Assembly: GCF_032050975.1 (NCBI RefSeq)
Contig: NZ_CP116967.1
Location: 989,001-1,053,000, forward strand
Direction: 5' to 3'
Source of the DNA: Candidatus Nitrospira allomarina
GTDB lineage: Bacteria > Nitrospirota > Nitrospiria > Nitrospirales > UBA8639
Length of the DNA: 64,000 nt
The notes beneath the pieces were generated by a model that did no database searches, was not told the origin of the DNA, and saw nothing but the letters and a program-made list of their open reading frames with translations. This document shows, in pieces, positions 38,777-47,502 of the stretch. Made by a program: the position numbers and the translations under genes. The stretch's first letter is position 1. Each line of letters starts with the position of its first letter.

Positions 38777-39697
38777 ATGTCCACCATTTTTGATCAGCTC
38801 TCTTCACCAAATCCGGCGGCGCCGGCTTTTCGACCTGGGGATTTCAAAGGCCGTGAGGGATTAGTCCGCAATATGTTACGGCGGTTGGAACGAGGGGAAT
38901 CCTTGAGCCTTGTTGGGGGGCCAAAGTTAGGGAAAACCTCGTTATTGCTTCACCTTGCCTGGCAACTGAATCATGCGGGGCCATCCTCCAAGTCCACCGG
39001 GCCTCCAGCGTTGTACGTGGATATTGCCGACGAGACTGATTGGAAACGATTCCATTCCCGCCCGCCAAATCCCGACACCATTCTTCTCCTTGATAACTGT
39101 GACCGGCTGGTTGAAGGGAAGACTTGTTCGCTTTCAGACATTGATCTTTTGCCTGGAGGCTCCACGGTTTTTGCCGGAGCACGGGCATGGCGGGAGGTGG
39201 TGAGAGAAGGCAATTTGCCACACACACTGAAGTTGATCCCCTTGCCGGTGTTTTTGGAAAAGGAGGCCCAGCAGTTATTCAATCCGGATCTTTCCACAGA
39301 ACAGCAGGCCACCGTCTTCACCTATGCCGGGACTCATCCCTATATCTTCAAGCTATTCCAGGCTGCATTCCTGCATGAAGAAATCCATTTTCCGACGGAA
39401 CAGATTGTCAGCGAGGTGAAAAAATCGCTCTCCTCCTTTTTCCAAGATTGTATCAATCAACTGCGGGAACCTCTCGAACATCAAGTCCTGACCTTTGTGA
39501 TTGGAGCAAACAAACCGGTGAACCCAAGAGAGGTGGCGCGGGCCGTTGGCCTGCCGACGATCAAGCCTGTCGCGGATACGCTGTGTACCTTGGGGCTGGT
39601 CAGCCGCTGGATTCGGGATGAAGAAGCCACGCTTTCAGCAGGCAGCCGGTTGTTTAACGAATGGTATAGGGAATTGGGCGGACTTCCTAAGATATGA
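38777..39697 (+). CDS. AAA/STAND-type P-loop ATPase
   Basis: A 306-residue ATPase. GREGLVRNMLRRLERGESLSLVGGPKLGKTSLLLHLAW contains a Walker A (GGPKLGKTS, 47-55), TILLLDNCDRL is the Walker B with a sensor-like Asn, and HPYIFKLFQAA resembles the 'GxP' region of archaeal-type/STAND ATPases. A C-terminal winged helix (PVNPREVARAVGLPTIKPVADTLCTLGLVSRWI) ends the protein, so a switch that joins ATP to DNA or protein binding is plausible. It has no effector domain of its own. The gene lies outside repeat B and its composition matches the chromosome, so I assign it to the core rather than to the island. engB follows 81 bases later. Confidence 0.8.
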   Translation: MSTIFDQLSSPNPAAPAFRPGDFKGREGLVRNMLRRLERGESLSLVGGPKLGKTSLLLHLAWQLNHAGPSSKSTGPPALYVDIADETDWKRFHSRPPNPDTILLLDNCDRLVEGKTCSLSDIDLLPGGSTVFAGARAWREVVREGNLPHTLKLIPLPVFLEKEAQQLFNPDLSTEQQATVFTYAGTHPYIFKLFQAAFLHEEIHFPTEQIVSEVKKSLSSFFQDCINQLREPLEHQVLTFVIGANKPVNPREVARAVGLPTIKPVADTLCTLGLVSRWIRDEEATLSAGSRLFNEWYRELGGLPKI

Positions 39698-39778
39698 TGG
39701 CCCGGGGCCTCATGATGAGCCAAACAGGATTGGCGTCAATTGCTCAATTAGTCTGTACATGAAAAAGAGGAACTCTTC

Positions 39779-40390
39779 TTGGGAGCGTTTAAAATATTTT
39801 CTGCTGAATTCAAGGCGAGTTGCGGGACGGTTGAGCAATTTCTGAAACCGGCGCTTCCGGAAGTGGCCATCGTCGGCCGTTCTAATGTCGGGAAATCCTC
39901 GGCCATTAATTGTTTGGTGAATCAGAAAGGGTTGGCCAAGGTCGGTAAGACCCCTGGAAAAACACAAACCATTAATTTTTTTGAGATTGCCACGAACGGC
40001 CCACGTTTTATGCTGGTCGATCTTCCCGGATACGGATTTGCCAAAGTGCCTGAACGGATTCGAGAGCTCTGGGGTCCCCTGATTGAAGAATATTTGCGGA
40101 CACGCAAAAATTTACAGGGTGTGGTGGTGCTGGTGGATTCCCGGCGGGTACAGGAATCAGATCGGGCGATGGTCGAGTGGCTCATGCGGCTGAAGATTCC
40201 CGTGATGGTGGTGGCCACCAAGGCGGATAAGGTCACAAGGGGTCACCGCCAGACCGCGCTCAGGGAATTGCGTGAGGGTTTGGGTATGGAGGAGGACCCG
40301 CTTTTCCTGTCGGCCTACACCGGGGAAGGCAAGCAAATGCTGCTTGACCAGTTGCGGGAGGTGCTGACTCTGGACGCTCCCCTTCCCTAA
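39779..40390 (+). CDS. engB: ribosome biogenesis GTPase EngB (YsxC/YihA)
   Basis: A 203-residue GTPase for 50S assembly. G1 is GRSNVGKSSAINCLV, G3 DLPGYGFAKV and G4 TKADKV; SAYTGEGKQML is the G5 region. TTG at 39779 is the likely start, with GAGGA 7 bases ahead, and yields a normal N terminus (FKIFSAEFKASCGTVEQFLKP). It may be cotranscribed with the preceding ATPase gene. A palindromic element starts at its stop codon. Confidence 0.93.
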   Translation: MGAFKIFSAEFKASCGTVEQFLKPALPEVAIVGRSNVGKSSAINCLVNQKGLAKVGKTPGKTQTINFFEIATNGPRFMLVDLPGYGFAKVPERIRELWGPLIEEYLRTRKNLQGVVVLVDSRRVQESDRAMVEWLMRLKIPVMVVATKADKVTRGHRQTALRELREGLGMEEDPLFLSAYTGEGKQMLLDQLREVLTLDAPLP

Positions 40391-40548
40391 TGGGAGTGTT
40401 GAAAAAGGCCGCCAGCGGCGTTCCCTGCCTTCGCCGGAGCGGCTTCGCGCAGGCAGGTCGCCGCGTGGTCGTGCTCACGTACTCCTCCGTATGCTCCGCT
40501 CGCCCAAACGGCTGCGGCCTTGCTGAGCGCCATTTTTGAACACTCCCA
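40391..40548. repeat. 158-bp MITE-like palindromic element
   Basis: The element begins TGGGAGTGTTGAAAAAGGCC and ends with the near-perfect inverse, so it has terminal inverted repeats of about 20 bp (two to three mismatches). The interior is GC-rich (CGCCAGCGGC, GCTGCGGCCTTGCTGAGCG) with no frame. It is placed directly at the engB stop codon. I recall very similar sequences as frequent intergenic repeats in Nitrospira genomes, but cannot check copy number. It could serve as a transcription end for engB through its hairpin, or be a non-autonomous transposable element. Confidence 0.75.
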
Positions 40549-40781
40549 CATTTTCCTCTGCTGGGTCCCTGTCACACATATGCCGATGAAAAAGCCAAAT
40601 ATTTGAAACATTCAACAGCTTCTACATGGCTGGTTTCATTGAGAAGTTGAAGAACTTCCCTGGATCTCCTATTCTGACGGGTCCCTCAATTTTTCACATG
40701 TTGTCAATTCATGCACGGCCGGCGAATGGAATAGCCGGCTCTCCCTGTATATTTATTCATTTCTCAATATGAAGGAAAGCT
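40549..40781. repeat. short dispersed motif and leader region before the aminotransferase gene
   Basis: At 40561-40585 the sequence CTGGGTCCCTGTCACACATA followed by TGCCG occurs; with few changes the same motif is found at 57473-57498. The remaining bases up to 40781 include no gene, although a CGGCCGGCGAATGGAATAGCCGG-type small inverted repeat lies near 40717. GAAGGAAAG directly precedes the next start. Confidence 0.5.
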
Positions 40782-41984
40782 ATGCCACTGTTTGGTGAGA
40801 CGAATACACCCATGACCTTCAACCCTCCCTCCAGACTTGGTCGGATCGGGCCATCGCAGATTCGCGAAAATATGCGTATTGCCATGGAGCATGAGGCGAT
40901 TAACCTGGCTCAAGGCCGTCCTGACTTTCCCACTGCACCTGTGGTGAAGCAAGCCGCAATCGATGCCATTACCAATGATCACAACCAATATTCCGTGACC
41001 TGGGGATTGGCAGAGTTACGGGAAGCCATTGCCAGGCATGTGCACGAACGCCACGGTCTCAAATTTGACCCCGAGACAGAGATCACCATTACCTGTGGTG
41101 TGACGGAAGCGATCGTGGCGGCCATGCTGGCGTTAGTCGAGATTGGTGATGAAGTCATCATCATCGAACCCGCACATGAAAACTATGTTCCGGCTGTGTA
41201 TTTTGCAAGCGGGACGCCACGTTTTGTCACGCTCCGCCCACCTGATTACGCGGTACCTCTGGATGAACTGCGATCTGCCATCAACCCTCGCACCAGGGCC
41301 ATTCTTCTGAATACTCCCCATAACCCCTCCGGCCATGTGTTCACGCGGGAGGAACTGAACGCCATCCTTGCTCTGGCTGACCAGCATGGGATCTATGTGG
41401 TAACGGATGAAATTTATGATCATCTGTACTACGAACCCTATCGGCATATTGCCCCGGCAACGCTGGCGCCCGACTGGAAAGGCCTGGTCATTACCGGAGG
41501 CCTGTCAAAAATCTACGCGGCAACCGGATGGCGTCTTGGTTATGTCCTGGCTTCAAAGGATGTGACGACGGCAATCCGCACGGTACATGATTACCTCACG
41601 ATCTGTGCCCCCACGCCCTTTCAATACGCGGCGGTCACAGCGTTGGCCTTACCCGAGACATACTATATCGACCTGCGAGCGAGATTCCTTCGGCGGCGGG
41701 ACCTCACCATGCAGATACTGACCGACAGTGGGTTTGAGCCCTATGTACCTCAAGGGGCCTATTACCTTTTAGCCGGCTATGGGCCTTGGGAACATCAGGG
41801 TGATTCCCAATCGTTTGCCACCCGGTTGATCACCGAAGCGAAGGTGGCAGTGGTTCCAGGCAGCGCGTTTTATTACCAGGCGACGGATCTGGGACAACAC
41901 CTCGTCCGTTTTGCCTTTGCTAAAACGAGCCAGGTTCTTAAGCAAGCCGGTGAGAATCTCGCAAAGGCGTTTCACAATCGTTGA
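40782..41984 (+). CDS. class I/II PLP-dependent aminotransferase
   Basis: A 400-residue fold-type I aminotransferase. LLNTPHNPSGHVFTREEL, the DEIYDHLYYE motif with the Asp that pairs with the pyridine N, and SKIYAATGWRLGY with the PLP-binding Lys identify it; the carboxylate-binding Arg is near RFAFAK at the C terminus. GRPDFPTAPVVKQAAIDAI at the N terminus is the substrate-lid region. The substrate cannot be told; the overall similarity is to the aspartate/kynurenine/methionine-aminotransferase-like group. GAAGGAAAG precedes the ATG. It is followed, 90 bases on, by an M32 peptidase gene in the same direction. Confidence 0.9.
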   Translation: MPLFGETNTPMTFNPPSRLGRIGPSQIRENMRIAMEHEAINLAQGRPDFPTAPVVKQAAIDAITNDHNQYSVTWGLAELREAIARHVHERHGLKFDPETEITITCGVTEAIVAAMLALVEIGDEVIIIEPAHENYVPAVYFASGTPRFVTLRPPDYAVPLDELRSAINPRTRAILLNTPHNPSGHVFTREELNAILALADQHGIYVVTDEIYDHLYYEPYRHIAPATLAPDWKGLVITGGLSKIYAATGWRLGYVLASKDVTTAIRTVHDYLTICAPTPFQYAAVTALALPETYYIDLRARFLRRRDLTMQILTDSGFEPYVPQGAYYLLAGYGPWEHQGDSQSFATRLITEAKVAVVPGSAFYYQATDLGQHLVRFAFAKTSQVLKQAGENLAKAFHNR

Positions 41985-42074
41985 GGGAGAAACTACCGGA
42001 ACGGATTTCCGACCCTCTCATAAAAACCCTCGCAACTCCAAACCAACTGGCTAGTTTAGAGAAGGGAATAGTGT

Positions 42075-43550
42075 ATGACCATATCCGTATGGGATGAACT
42101 GTCTCAGCAGATTGCCGAATTGGATACCCTGGCAGGCATTGGCGGGCTACTGGGTTGGGATCAGCAGGTATCTATGCCCTCAGGGTCAGCGGCGGGGCGT
42201 GCCCAACAGAGTGAGCTGATTGGACGGTTGTATCATGAACAAGCCACATCACCTCGACTGGGTGAACTCATCGAGGCGGTGGCCGCCCTACCTGATTCGA
42301 CTCCTGAGCAACAAGCCGCGGTTCGCAATATGCGCCGAACCTACCGCCGGGCGACTTGTGTGCCGTCGAAACTCGCCAGCGGGATCGCGAAGGCCAGCGC
42401 CAGTGGTGTCGCTGCTTGGGGAAAAGCGAAAAAAGAAAAAAATTATCGTCTATTTGCAGAGAGCCTCCAGACGAATGTGGATTTGGCACTCGAGCGGGCA
42501 CAAGCCATTGACTCCAACCGGCATCCCTATGACGTCTTACTTGAAGACTATGATCCCGGGACGACCGTCGAGGATTTACGCCACATGTTTGGCGCGCTGC
42601 AACAAGGTTTGACTGATATCCGGCGCCAGGCTCTGGACAAAAAAGGATCGGTTGCCTTCAACGATTATTTCGATAAGGCTACACAATTGGCGATGCACCA
42701 GGATGTCGTTAAGGCGGTGGGATACGATACGACACGGGGAGCATTGCACGAGGCGGAGCATCCATTTTCATGCCGGGTGGGCAGCGGGGATGTGCGTATC
42801 GCCACACATGTCCACGAAGAGGATCTGCTCAGCGGGTTGTCGGCCACCATGCATGAACTCGGGCATGCGCTGTACGAGCAGGGTATCCCGGAGGGACCTG
42901 GTGGATCAGCCGTGTATGCGGCCACGTCAACCGGGATGCATGAATCACAATCCCGCCTGTGGGAAAATATGGTTGGACGATCCCGTGGGTTCTATCGGTG
43001 GCTACAGCCATTGTTCGCCCGACATTTTCCTGACAAAGACTTTGATCCGGAATTGGTCTTCCTCTCTTCCAACCGCGTGACGTCGGGAAGCATTCGGATT
43101 TTTGCGGAGGAAGTTTCCTACAACCTGCATATCATTTTGCGGTTTGAAATGGAGGTCGCTCTGTTGGAGCGACGCATCACGGTTGAGGATGTTCCAACCG
43201 AATGGGCTCGATTGAGTGAGCAATTCCTGGGAGTGCGACCAAAGGATGACGCAGAAGGTGTGTTGCAGGATGCCCACTGGGCAGGTGGGGCCTTTGGATA
43301 TTTCCCGAGTTATACTCTGGGAAATCTCTATGCGGCCTCGCTCTTTGCCGTCTTACGCGAACACTTCCCGGATCTGGAGCAACGCATAGAAGAGGGAGAT
43401 TTTGCGACCATTCTGAATTTCTTGCGGGAACAGATCCATTGCCATGGCCACCTGCATGAGACGCCCGACCTTTTACGAAAGGCCGTGGGAACCCGTGACC
43501 ATGTTAAAGATTTGTTGAGCTATCTCCGTGAGCGGTATGTCAATCCTTGA
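42075..43550 (+). CDS. thermostable carboxypeptidase, M32 family
   Basis: This 491-residue metallopeptidase has the M32 signature HELGHALYEQG (zinc ligands His260 and His264, catalytic Glu261), with the third ligand Glu in GMHESQSRLWENMVGRSRGF. The DPF/DYD-like ALLEDYDPG and the IRxxxEEVSYNLHIILRFEMEVAL helix are typical for carboxypeptidase Taq-type enzymes. It removes residues from the C terminus of peptides in the cytoplasm, with little specificity except against Pro. Length fits the family (about 500). AGAAGGGAATAG precedes the ATG. It converges on the sigma-54-type regulator gene. Confidence 0.95.
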   Translation: MTISVWDELSQQIAELDTLAGIGGLLGWDQQVSMPSGSAAGRAQQSELIGRLYHEQATSPRLGELIEAVAALPDSTPEQQAAVRNMRRTYRRATCVPSKLASGIAKASASGVAAWGKAKKEKNYRLFAESLQTNVDLALERAQAIDSNRHPYDVLLEDYDPGTTVEDLRHMFGALQQGLTDIRRQALDKKGSVAFNDYFDKATQLAMHQDVVKAVGYDTTRGALHEAEHPFSCRVGSGDVRIATHVHEEDLLSGLSATMHELGHALYEQGIPEGPGGSAVYAATSTGMHESQSRLWENMVGRSRGFYRWLQPLFARHFPDKDFDPELVFLSSNRVTSGSIRIFAEEVSYNLHIILRFEMEVALLERRITVEDVPTEWARLSEQFLGVRPKDDAEGVLQDAHWAGGAFGYFPSYTLGNLYAASLFAVLREHFPDLEQRIEEGDFATILNFLREQIHCHGHLHETPDLLRKAVGTRDHVKDLLSYLRERYVNP

Positions 43551-43586
43551 ATGTCTTTTCCCTCTCATCCATCCTAGGGAAGATGA

Positions 43587-45053
43587 TTATTCTTTTGATG
43601 CTGAATTCTTGTTTCGAAAATATTGTTTGTCGATTTGGTAGGCATTGAGTTTGCGCAGGAGTGTCCGTCGACTTATTCCGGCCTGATTGGCCGACTCGGA
43701 AATGCGACCACTATTTTCTGATAATACGGTTTCCAAATACTCCTTCTCGAGAGTGATGAGGTGTGGCTCGAGGTAGGCCGCCAGCGTGAGGGACGGATTG
43801 ATGGATCGAGTGTGATCACCTTGGGTTTGGACAGGTTGGTCCACACTTTCCGTTTCAGGAGCTGGAAGAGCCGATGAGGATCCGGGGATATCCTGGGAAT
43901 ACAACACTTCGGTCAGGTCTTCCGCAGTCAATTCCCGGGTGTGCCCTTTTAACACCAGGCGTTGGGTGAGGTTTTCCAGTTGCCGCACATTGCCTGGCCA
44001 GGTCTGCTCCAAGAGTAGATCCATGAAGGATTGGTGTAATTCCGGACAGTCCATTCCATAGTCCGCACACACGCGTTTCAGAAAATGCCCGAACATATAG
44101 AGGATATCCTCCCGTCTCTCTCGTAACGGGGGCACTTCTAACCGGATGACATCCAACCGGTAAAAAAGGTCTTCGCGAAAAGAGCCGGTTTGGACGGCGT
44201 TGGCCAATGAGGCATTCGTCGCGGCAATGACACGCGCATCAATGGGCACCTCATGATGAGATCCAACCGGTCTCACGGTTTGTTCTTGCAATACCCGCAA
44301 AAGACTGAGTTGGGTTTGAACCGGCATATCCCCAATCTCATCCAGAAGAATTGTTCCGCCATCGGCATACCGAAATAACCCTTGCTTTTGTTGGTGGGCT
44401 CCGGTGAAAGCCCCGCGTTCATGGCCGAACAGTTCCGATTCAATAATTTCTGGACTGATCGTGCTGCAATTGACCGCCACAAATCGTCCGGTTCGCCCGG
44501 ACTGCCGGTGAATCGCCCGAGCCAGTAAGTCTTTACCCGTTCCGGTTTCCCCCACAATTAATACGGTGGCGTCAGAGCTCGCGGTGCGGGTGATGGTTTC
44601 AAAAATTTCCCACATGACTCCGTTACGGCTGAGAATGCCTTCAAAGCTTCCCAGTCTTTTACGGGTATCACGCAAATCCGGTGTTTCCGGAGAAAACTTC
44701 TGATTGGTCTGAATGGCCTCTATGGCTTGATGCAACTTTTCATGTGAATCCTCATAGATCACATCCGATGCCCCGTTTTTCAAAACCGAATGGACATAGG
44801 CGGCATCGGCTCCCGGTTTAAACACTAAGACATCAAGATAGGGTCTGTGTTCTTGTATGGTGGTCATCATGTCAAACACTTGCGAATCCGTGAGATATTG
44901 GCCATCCAATATAACCAGGCGGGTCTGAGGTCCAATTTTTAAAGTCTTCACATTTTCCGGCGTTTCCAACCGGACGACCCCAAGGCCTTCTCGACTCAAG
45001 GCGTGTTCCAACTCCGGAGTACCAAAGATAAGAATAGAATAGTAATCTGGCAT
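43587..45053 (-). CDS. sigma-54-dependent AAA+ regulator with a pseudo-receiver
   Basis: A 488-residue NtrC-type activator. The N-terminal 115 residues have the fold of a receiver (SILIFGTPELEHALSR..., LVILDGQYL with Asp50, DVLVFKPGADAAYVHSVLKNGASDVI), but the acidic pair at its start is missing, so phosphorylation is doubtful. The AAA+ domain has Walker A GETGTGKDLLARAIH, the sigma-54 loop GAFTGA, Walker B TILLDEIGDMP and RxDVIRLEVPPLRER. The C-terminal Fis-type HTH is SESANQAGISRRTLLRKL. The gene is divergent from the GNAT/ATP-grasp cluster, with a repeated palindrome at its own start. Target promoters are not known; neither flank has an obvious -24/-12 element. Confidence 0.93.
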   Translation of the reverse strand: MPDYYSILIFGTPELEHALSREGLGVVRLETPENVKTLKIGPQTRLVILDGQYLTDSQVFDMMTTIQEHRPYLDVLVFKPGADAAYVHSVLKNGASDVIYEDSHEKLHQAIEAIQTNQKFSPETPDLRDTRKRLGSFEGILSRNGVMWEIFETITRTASSDATVLIVGETGTGKDLLARAIHRQSGRTGRFVAVNCSTISPEIIESELFGHERGAFTGAHQQKQGLFRYADGGTILLDEIGDMPVQTQLSLLRVLQEQTVRPVGSHHEVPIDARVIAATNASLANAVQTGSFREDLFYRLDVIRLEVPPLRERREDILYMFGHFLKRVCADYGMDCPELHQSFMDLLLEQTWPGNVRQLENLTQRLVLKGHTRELTAEDLTEVLYSQDIPGSSSALPAPETESVDQPVQTQGDHTRSINPSLTLAAYLEPHLITLEKEYLETVLSENSGRISESANQAGISRRTLLRKLNAYQIDKQYFRNKNSASKE

Positions 45054-45054
45054 T

Positions 45055-45122
45055 GAGACATTATTGTCTCATAAAACTTAAATGAGTCAAGTATGTCCCA
45101 AATTTAGAGACATGATAGTCCC
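45055..45122. promoter_or_regulatory. repeated palindromic motif in front of the sigma-54-type regulator
   Basis: GAGACATTATTGTCTC (45055-45070, 6-bp arms) begins 2 bases upstream of the regulator's start codon. A second copy, GAGACATGATAGTCCC (45107-45122), matches it at 13 of 16 bases, 52 bases further upstream. A larger inverted repeat, CCCAAAAT (45120-45127) with ATTTTGGG (45142-45149), overlaps the second copy. Position and symmetry suggest operator sites, perhaps for autoregulation, but no binding protein can be assigned. Confidence 0.45.
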
Positions 45123-45149
45123 AAAATTCAACAAATTACCCATTTTGGG

Positions 45150-45564
45150 GGATTAAATTCTGGAATCAATCTTGCTCTATTCTGGGTGAGGGTTAGTTTT
45201 TGTGATGGCCTATATCCAGAGAGAAATTTTGGGAAGGTTGTGAGGGGATCTGGTTTTTCAATCCGGTGATCGAGCCAAGACCTTAAACCTGGTTGCGCTT
45301 GATGACCATTCTTGGGCACTTTGAATCCGGCTATGCAGTGAGTTCGCATTCGCCGTTTAAATGACGAAAACGAAGTGAATGTTTGTGTGGGTTTTAGCAA
45401 GAACTCAAACACTTACAAAATTGAAATTTCGGTGTGAATAACGGGATGTTCATGCCAATTTTCACTCCCTTTAATTAAAAATAAAGAAAAAATAAGGTGT
45501 TGACCACCGAGACTAGGCTTTTACAGGAGCATGGAAACGTGGCAAAATTTTTTTGGAAGGATCA
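45150..45564. other. long intergenic region before the GNAT gene
   Basis: About 415 bases without a convincing gene. A minus-strand frame of 94 codons (45128-45412) exists but lacks RBS and a protein-like composition. The last 100 bases before the GNAT gene are AT-rich (AATTAAAAATAAAGAAAAAA) and probably hold the promoter of the rightward cluster, but I find no clean -35/-10 pair; GTTGACC near 45500 may be a -35. Confidence 0.4.
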
Positions 45565-46134
45565 ATGATGCAAAATCAGACGGAAATTGAAGAAAGGTTA
45601 CACCGGAGAATTGGCAAAAGGACTATTACCCAACGGCGCTTAGATATTCAACCGGTCAAACGGCATGAAATGGTAATCGCGGCCAATATACTCCGGTCTT
45701 CTGCAGAGTGGTACCGACCTTTTCTTCATGAAAAAGACATGGCTCAACATGAGGTGGATGAATCCTGGGGAGAGAAAGAGTTCTCACGGCGGCAGTTTTA
45801 CATCGGACGGTCCGAGGGTGCGCCGGTCGGTATTGTCTCCACGCAGTCAGTCGGAGACATGGCGTATATCGGATACATCTATGTTTATGATCACCAAACA
45901 GGCAAAGGGTTTGGGCCTCAATTACTTAAGCATGCCCGAGATGTGGTCTGGCAGGAGGGAAAACGAGGCATGGTGTTAATTGCCCATCCCAAAGCCTTCT
46001 GGGCCACGCGTTCCTACCGCCGGTTCGGCTTTGAATGCATTGCGACCACTCGTGACCAAGTCTTAGAGTGGCGCGGCGGTTGGTTGAAACCCTACTATGA
46101 AGAGGGTTTTGAACTGTACCAATATCTGTTCTAA
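45565..46134 (+). CDS. GNAT-family N-acetyltransferase
   Basis: A 189-residue acyl-CoA transferase with the GNAT core: AANILRSSAEWYRPFL, beta4 segment AYIGYIYVYD, the pyrophosphate loop HQTGKGFGPQLLKHA (motif A, Q/R-x-x-G-x-G form) and the terminal WATRSYRRFGFECI. It would move an acetyl (or other acyl) group to an amine. The first 25 residues are basic. The frame opens at a TTG (45553), but ATG at 45565 has GGAAGG 4 bases ahead. The gene is the first in a rightward run with an ATP-grasp ligase 120 bases later, so it probably acts on the same product. Confidence 0.85.
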   Translation: MMQNQTEIEERLHRRIGKRTITQRRLDIQPVKRHEMVIAANILRSSAEWYRPFLHEKDMAQHEVDESWGEKEFSRRQFYIGRSEGAPVGIVSTQSVGDMAYIGYIYVYDHQTGKGFGPQLLKHARDVVWQEGKRGMVLIAHPKAFWATRSYRRFGFECIATTRDQVLEWRGGWLKPYYEEGFELYQYLF

Positions 46135-46254
46135 CACTCCTTTCCTCACAAACAAGATATTCATTATTGCTGATGGGTTCTTCTTCCATTTGTCTGTAAG
46201 CGGGGACAGGATGGAGGAGTTTATTCGATATGTCCCCACCAAAAGGAGATCTGC

Positions 46255-47502
46255 ATGGAAAAGAAAAATCCGGTGGTAAAGAAAGCCCGGGTAGGGAAGA
46301 AGGCACCGGTGGCTCTGCTCGGCTATAGCTTGGAAACAATGGAAGCTGCAAAGGAACACGACATTCCCTTCGTTGCGGTAGTGCCGGAGGGTTTTGACAT
46401 TGCATTGAAAGAGGATGGGGTTGATGTGGTGACCTGGGACTTTTATGTCCACAATCAGAACTCAGACCGACTCTACGAAAAATTGGTGGAGCGGGGGGTG
46501 AGCCATGCCGTGCCCCTCTATGAAGAAACGGTGGAATGGGCCGGGTCCCTCAACACTCGTCTGCTCAAGGATCCACGTGCCTTTCAACGGGCATTGCTGT
46601 TCCGTGACAAGGCTATGATGAAGCGTAATGCGCAAATGAACGGCATTCGAGTCGGGGTGTTTGAAGAGATTCGTTCGCGGGAGGAAGCGCTCGCGTTTTT
46701 TGATGACATCAATGAGGCCAGGCTTCGTTTGCAGGAGGAAGCCCCCGAACCGGTTCATCTGAAACCCCTGTCGGCGGCGGGTAGTGTGGGCCATGTGTTT
46801 GTTCGAAGCCGGGAAGACATCACCTCCCTTCCCGACGATGCCTTTCCATGTTTGGCCGAAAGCCATTTGGCCGGGCAGGAATTTTCGGTCGAAGCCTTTA
46901 TCCATAAGGGAAAAATCGAATTTATGAATATTACCGAGTACGTGCATCTGGGCTATTCCCAGATCGTGCCGGAAACGCCGAAGCTCAGCAAACAGCGGAC
47001 AAAAATTCGTAAGGCGATTGAAAAACTTTTGAAGGCATTTGGCATCGTAAATGGTATGATTCATCCAGAATATTTCTTGGACCAGGAGGGGGAATTGCAC
47101 TTTGGGGAGGTGGCGGCCCGTGTTCCCGGTGGCCATATTTTCGAACTCATTCAGCGTGCCCATGGCTTTAATCCGTATGCGGCTCTGTTGTTATGCTCCG
47201 ATCCCAATACCTCCAAAACAGAATTAGACCGGTTTTTTCCAAAAGAAAAGGACCATAAAATTTTTGCGGCCAACTTAATGGTGTATCCTCGAAAAGCCAG
47301 CGTCCATCAACTGCAGTTTCCTAAGGAATTGGAAGCCCATCCGTATATGGACCGGCATACCATGTTTGAGCCTGTCACCGCCAAAGTGGCAGAGCGCGTG
47401 GGATTCGGAAATCATTATGGTACGGTCTTCCTGGCGGGAGAAGATCCTGAGACCCTGCGAGAGCTCGTTCAGCGCTATGAGGAGTATGATTTCTATGAGT
47501 GA
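46255..47502 (+). CDS. ATP-grasp ligase
   Basis: A 415-residue ATP-grasp protein. The N-terminal domain (APVALLGYSLETMEAAKEHDIPFVAVVP) is Rossmann-like; FRDKAMMKRNAQMNGIRV starts the ATP-grasp domain; HLKPLSAAGSVG contains ATP-binding Lys170 and a Gly loop; Glu272 (HPEYF) and Glu285 with Arg289 (FGEVAARVPGGHI) form the metal and substrate site. Enzymes of this type (carnosine synthase, biotin-carboxylase-like, dapdiamide-type ligases) join a carboxylate to an amine through an acyl phosphate. AAGGAG precedes the ATG. The next gene overlaps its stop (ATGAGTGA), so the products are made together. The carboxylate and amine used are unknown. Confidence 0.88.
   Translation: MEKKNPVVKKARVGKKAPVALLGYSLETMEAAKEHDIPFVAVVPEGFDIALKEDGVDVVTWDFYVHNQNSDRLYEKLVERGVSHAVPLYEETVEWAGSLNTRLLKDPRAFQRALLFRDKAMMKRNAQMNGIRVGVFEEIRSREEALAFFDDINEARLRLQEEAPEPVHLKPLSAAGSVGHVFVRSREDITSLPDDAFPCLAESHLAGQEFSVEAFIHKGKIEFMNITEYVHLGYSQIVPETPKLSKQRTKIRKAIEKLLKAFGIVNGMIHPEYFLDQEGELHFGEVAARVPGGHIFELIQRAHGFNPYAALLLCSDPNTSKTELDRFFPKEKDHKIFAANLMVYPRKASVHQLQFPKELEAHPYMDRHTMFEPVTAKVAERVGFGNHYGTVFLAGEDPETLRELVQRYEEYDFYE

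Noticed and set aside
45128..45412. 94-codon minus-strand frame in the long gap before the GNAT gene
   Set aside because: No ribosome binding site, irregular composition and no domain-like pattern; the gap is better read as regulatory sequence.
47366..47494. Extended N terminus of the large Cys protein
   Set aside because: These codons lie in the ATP-grasp gene in another frame; ATG 47495 has GAGGAG ahead and overlaps the upstream stop.
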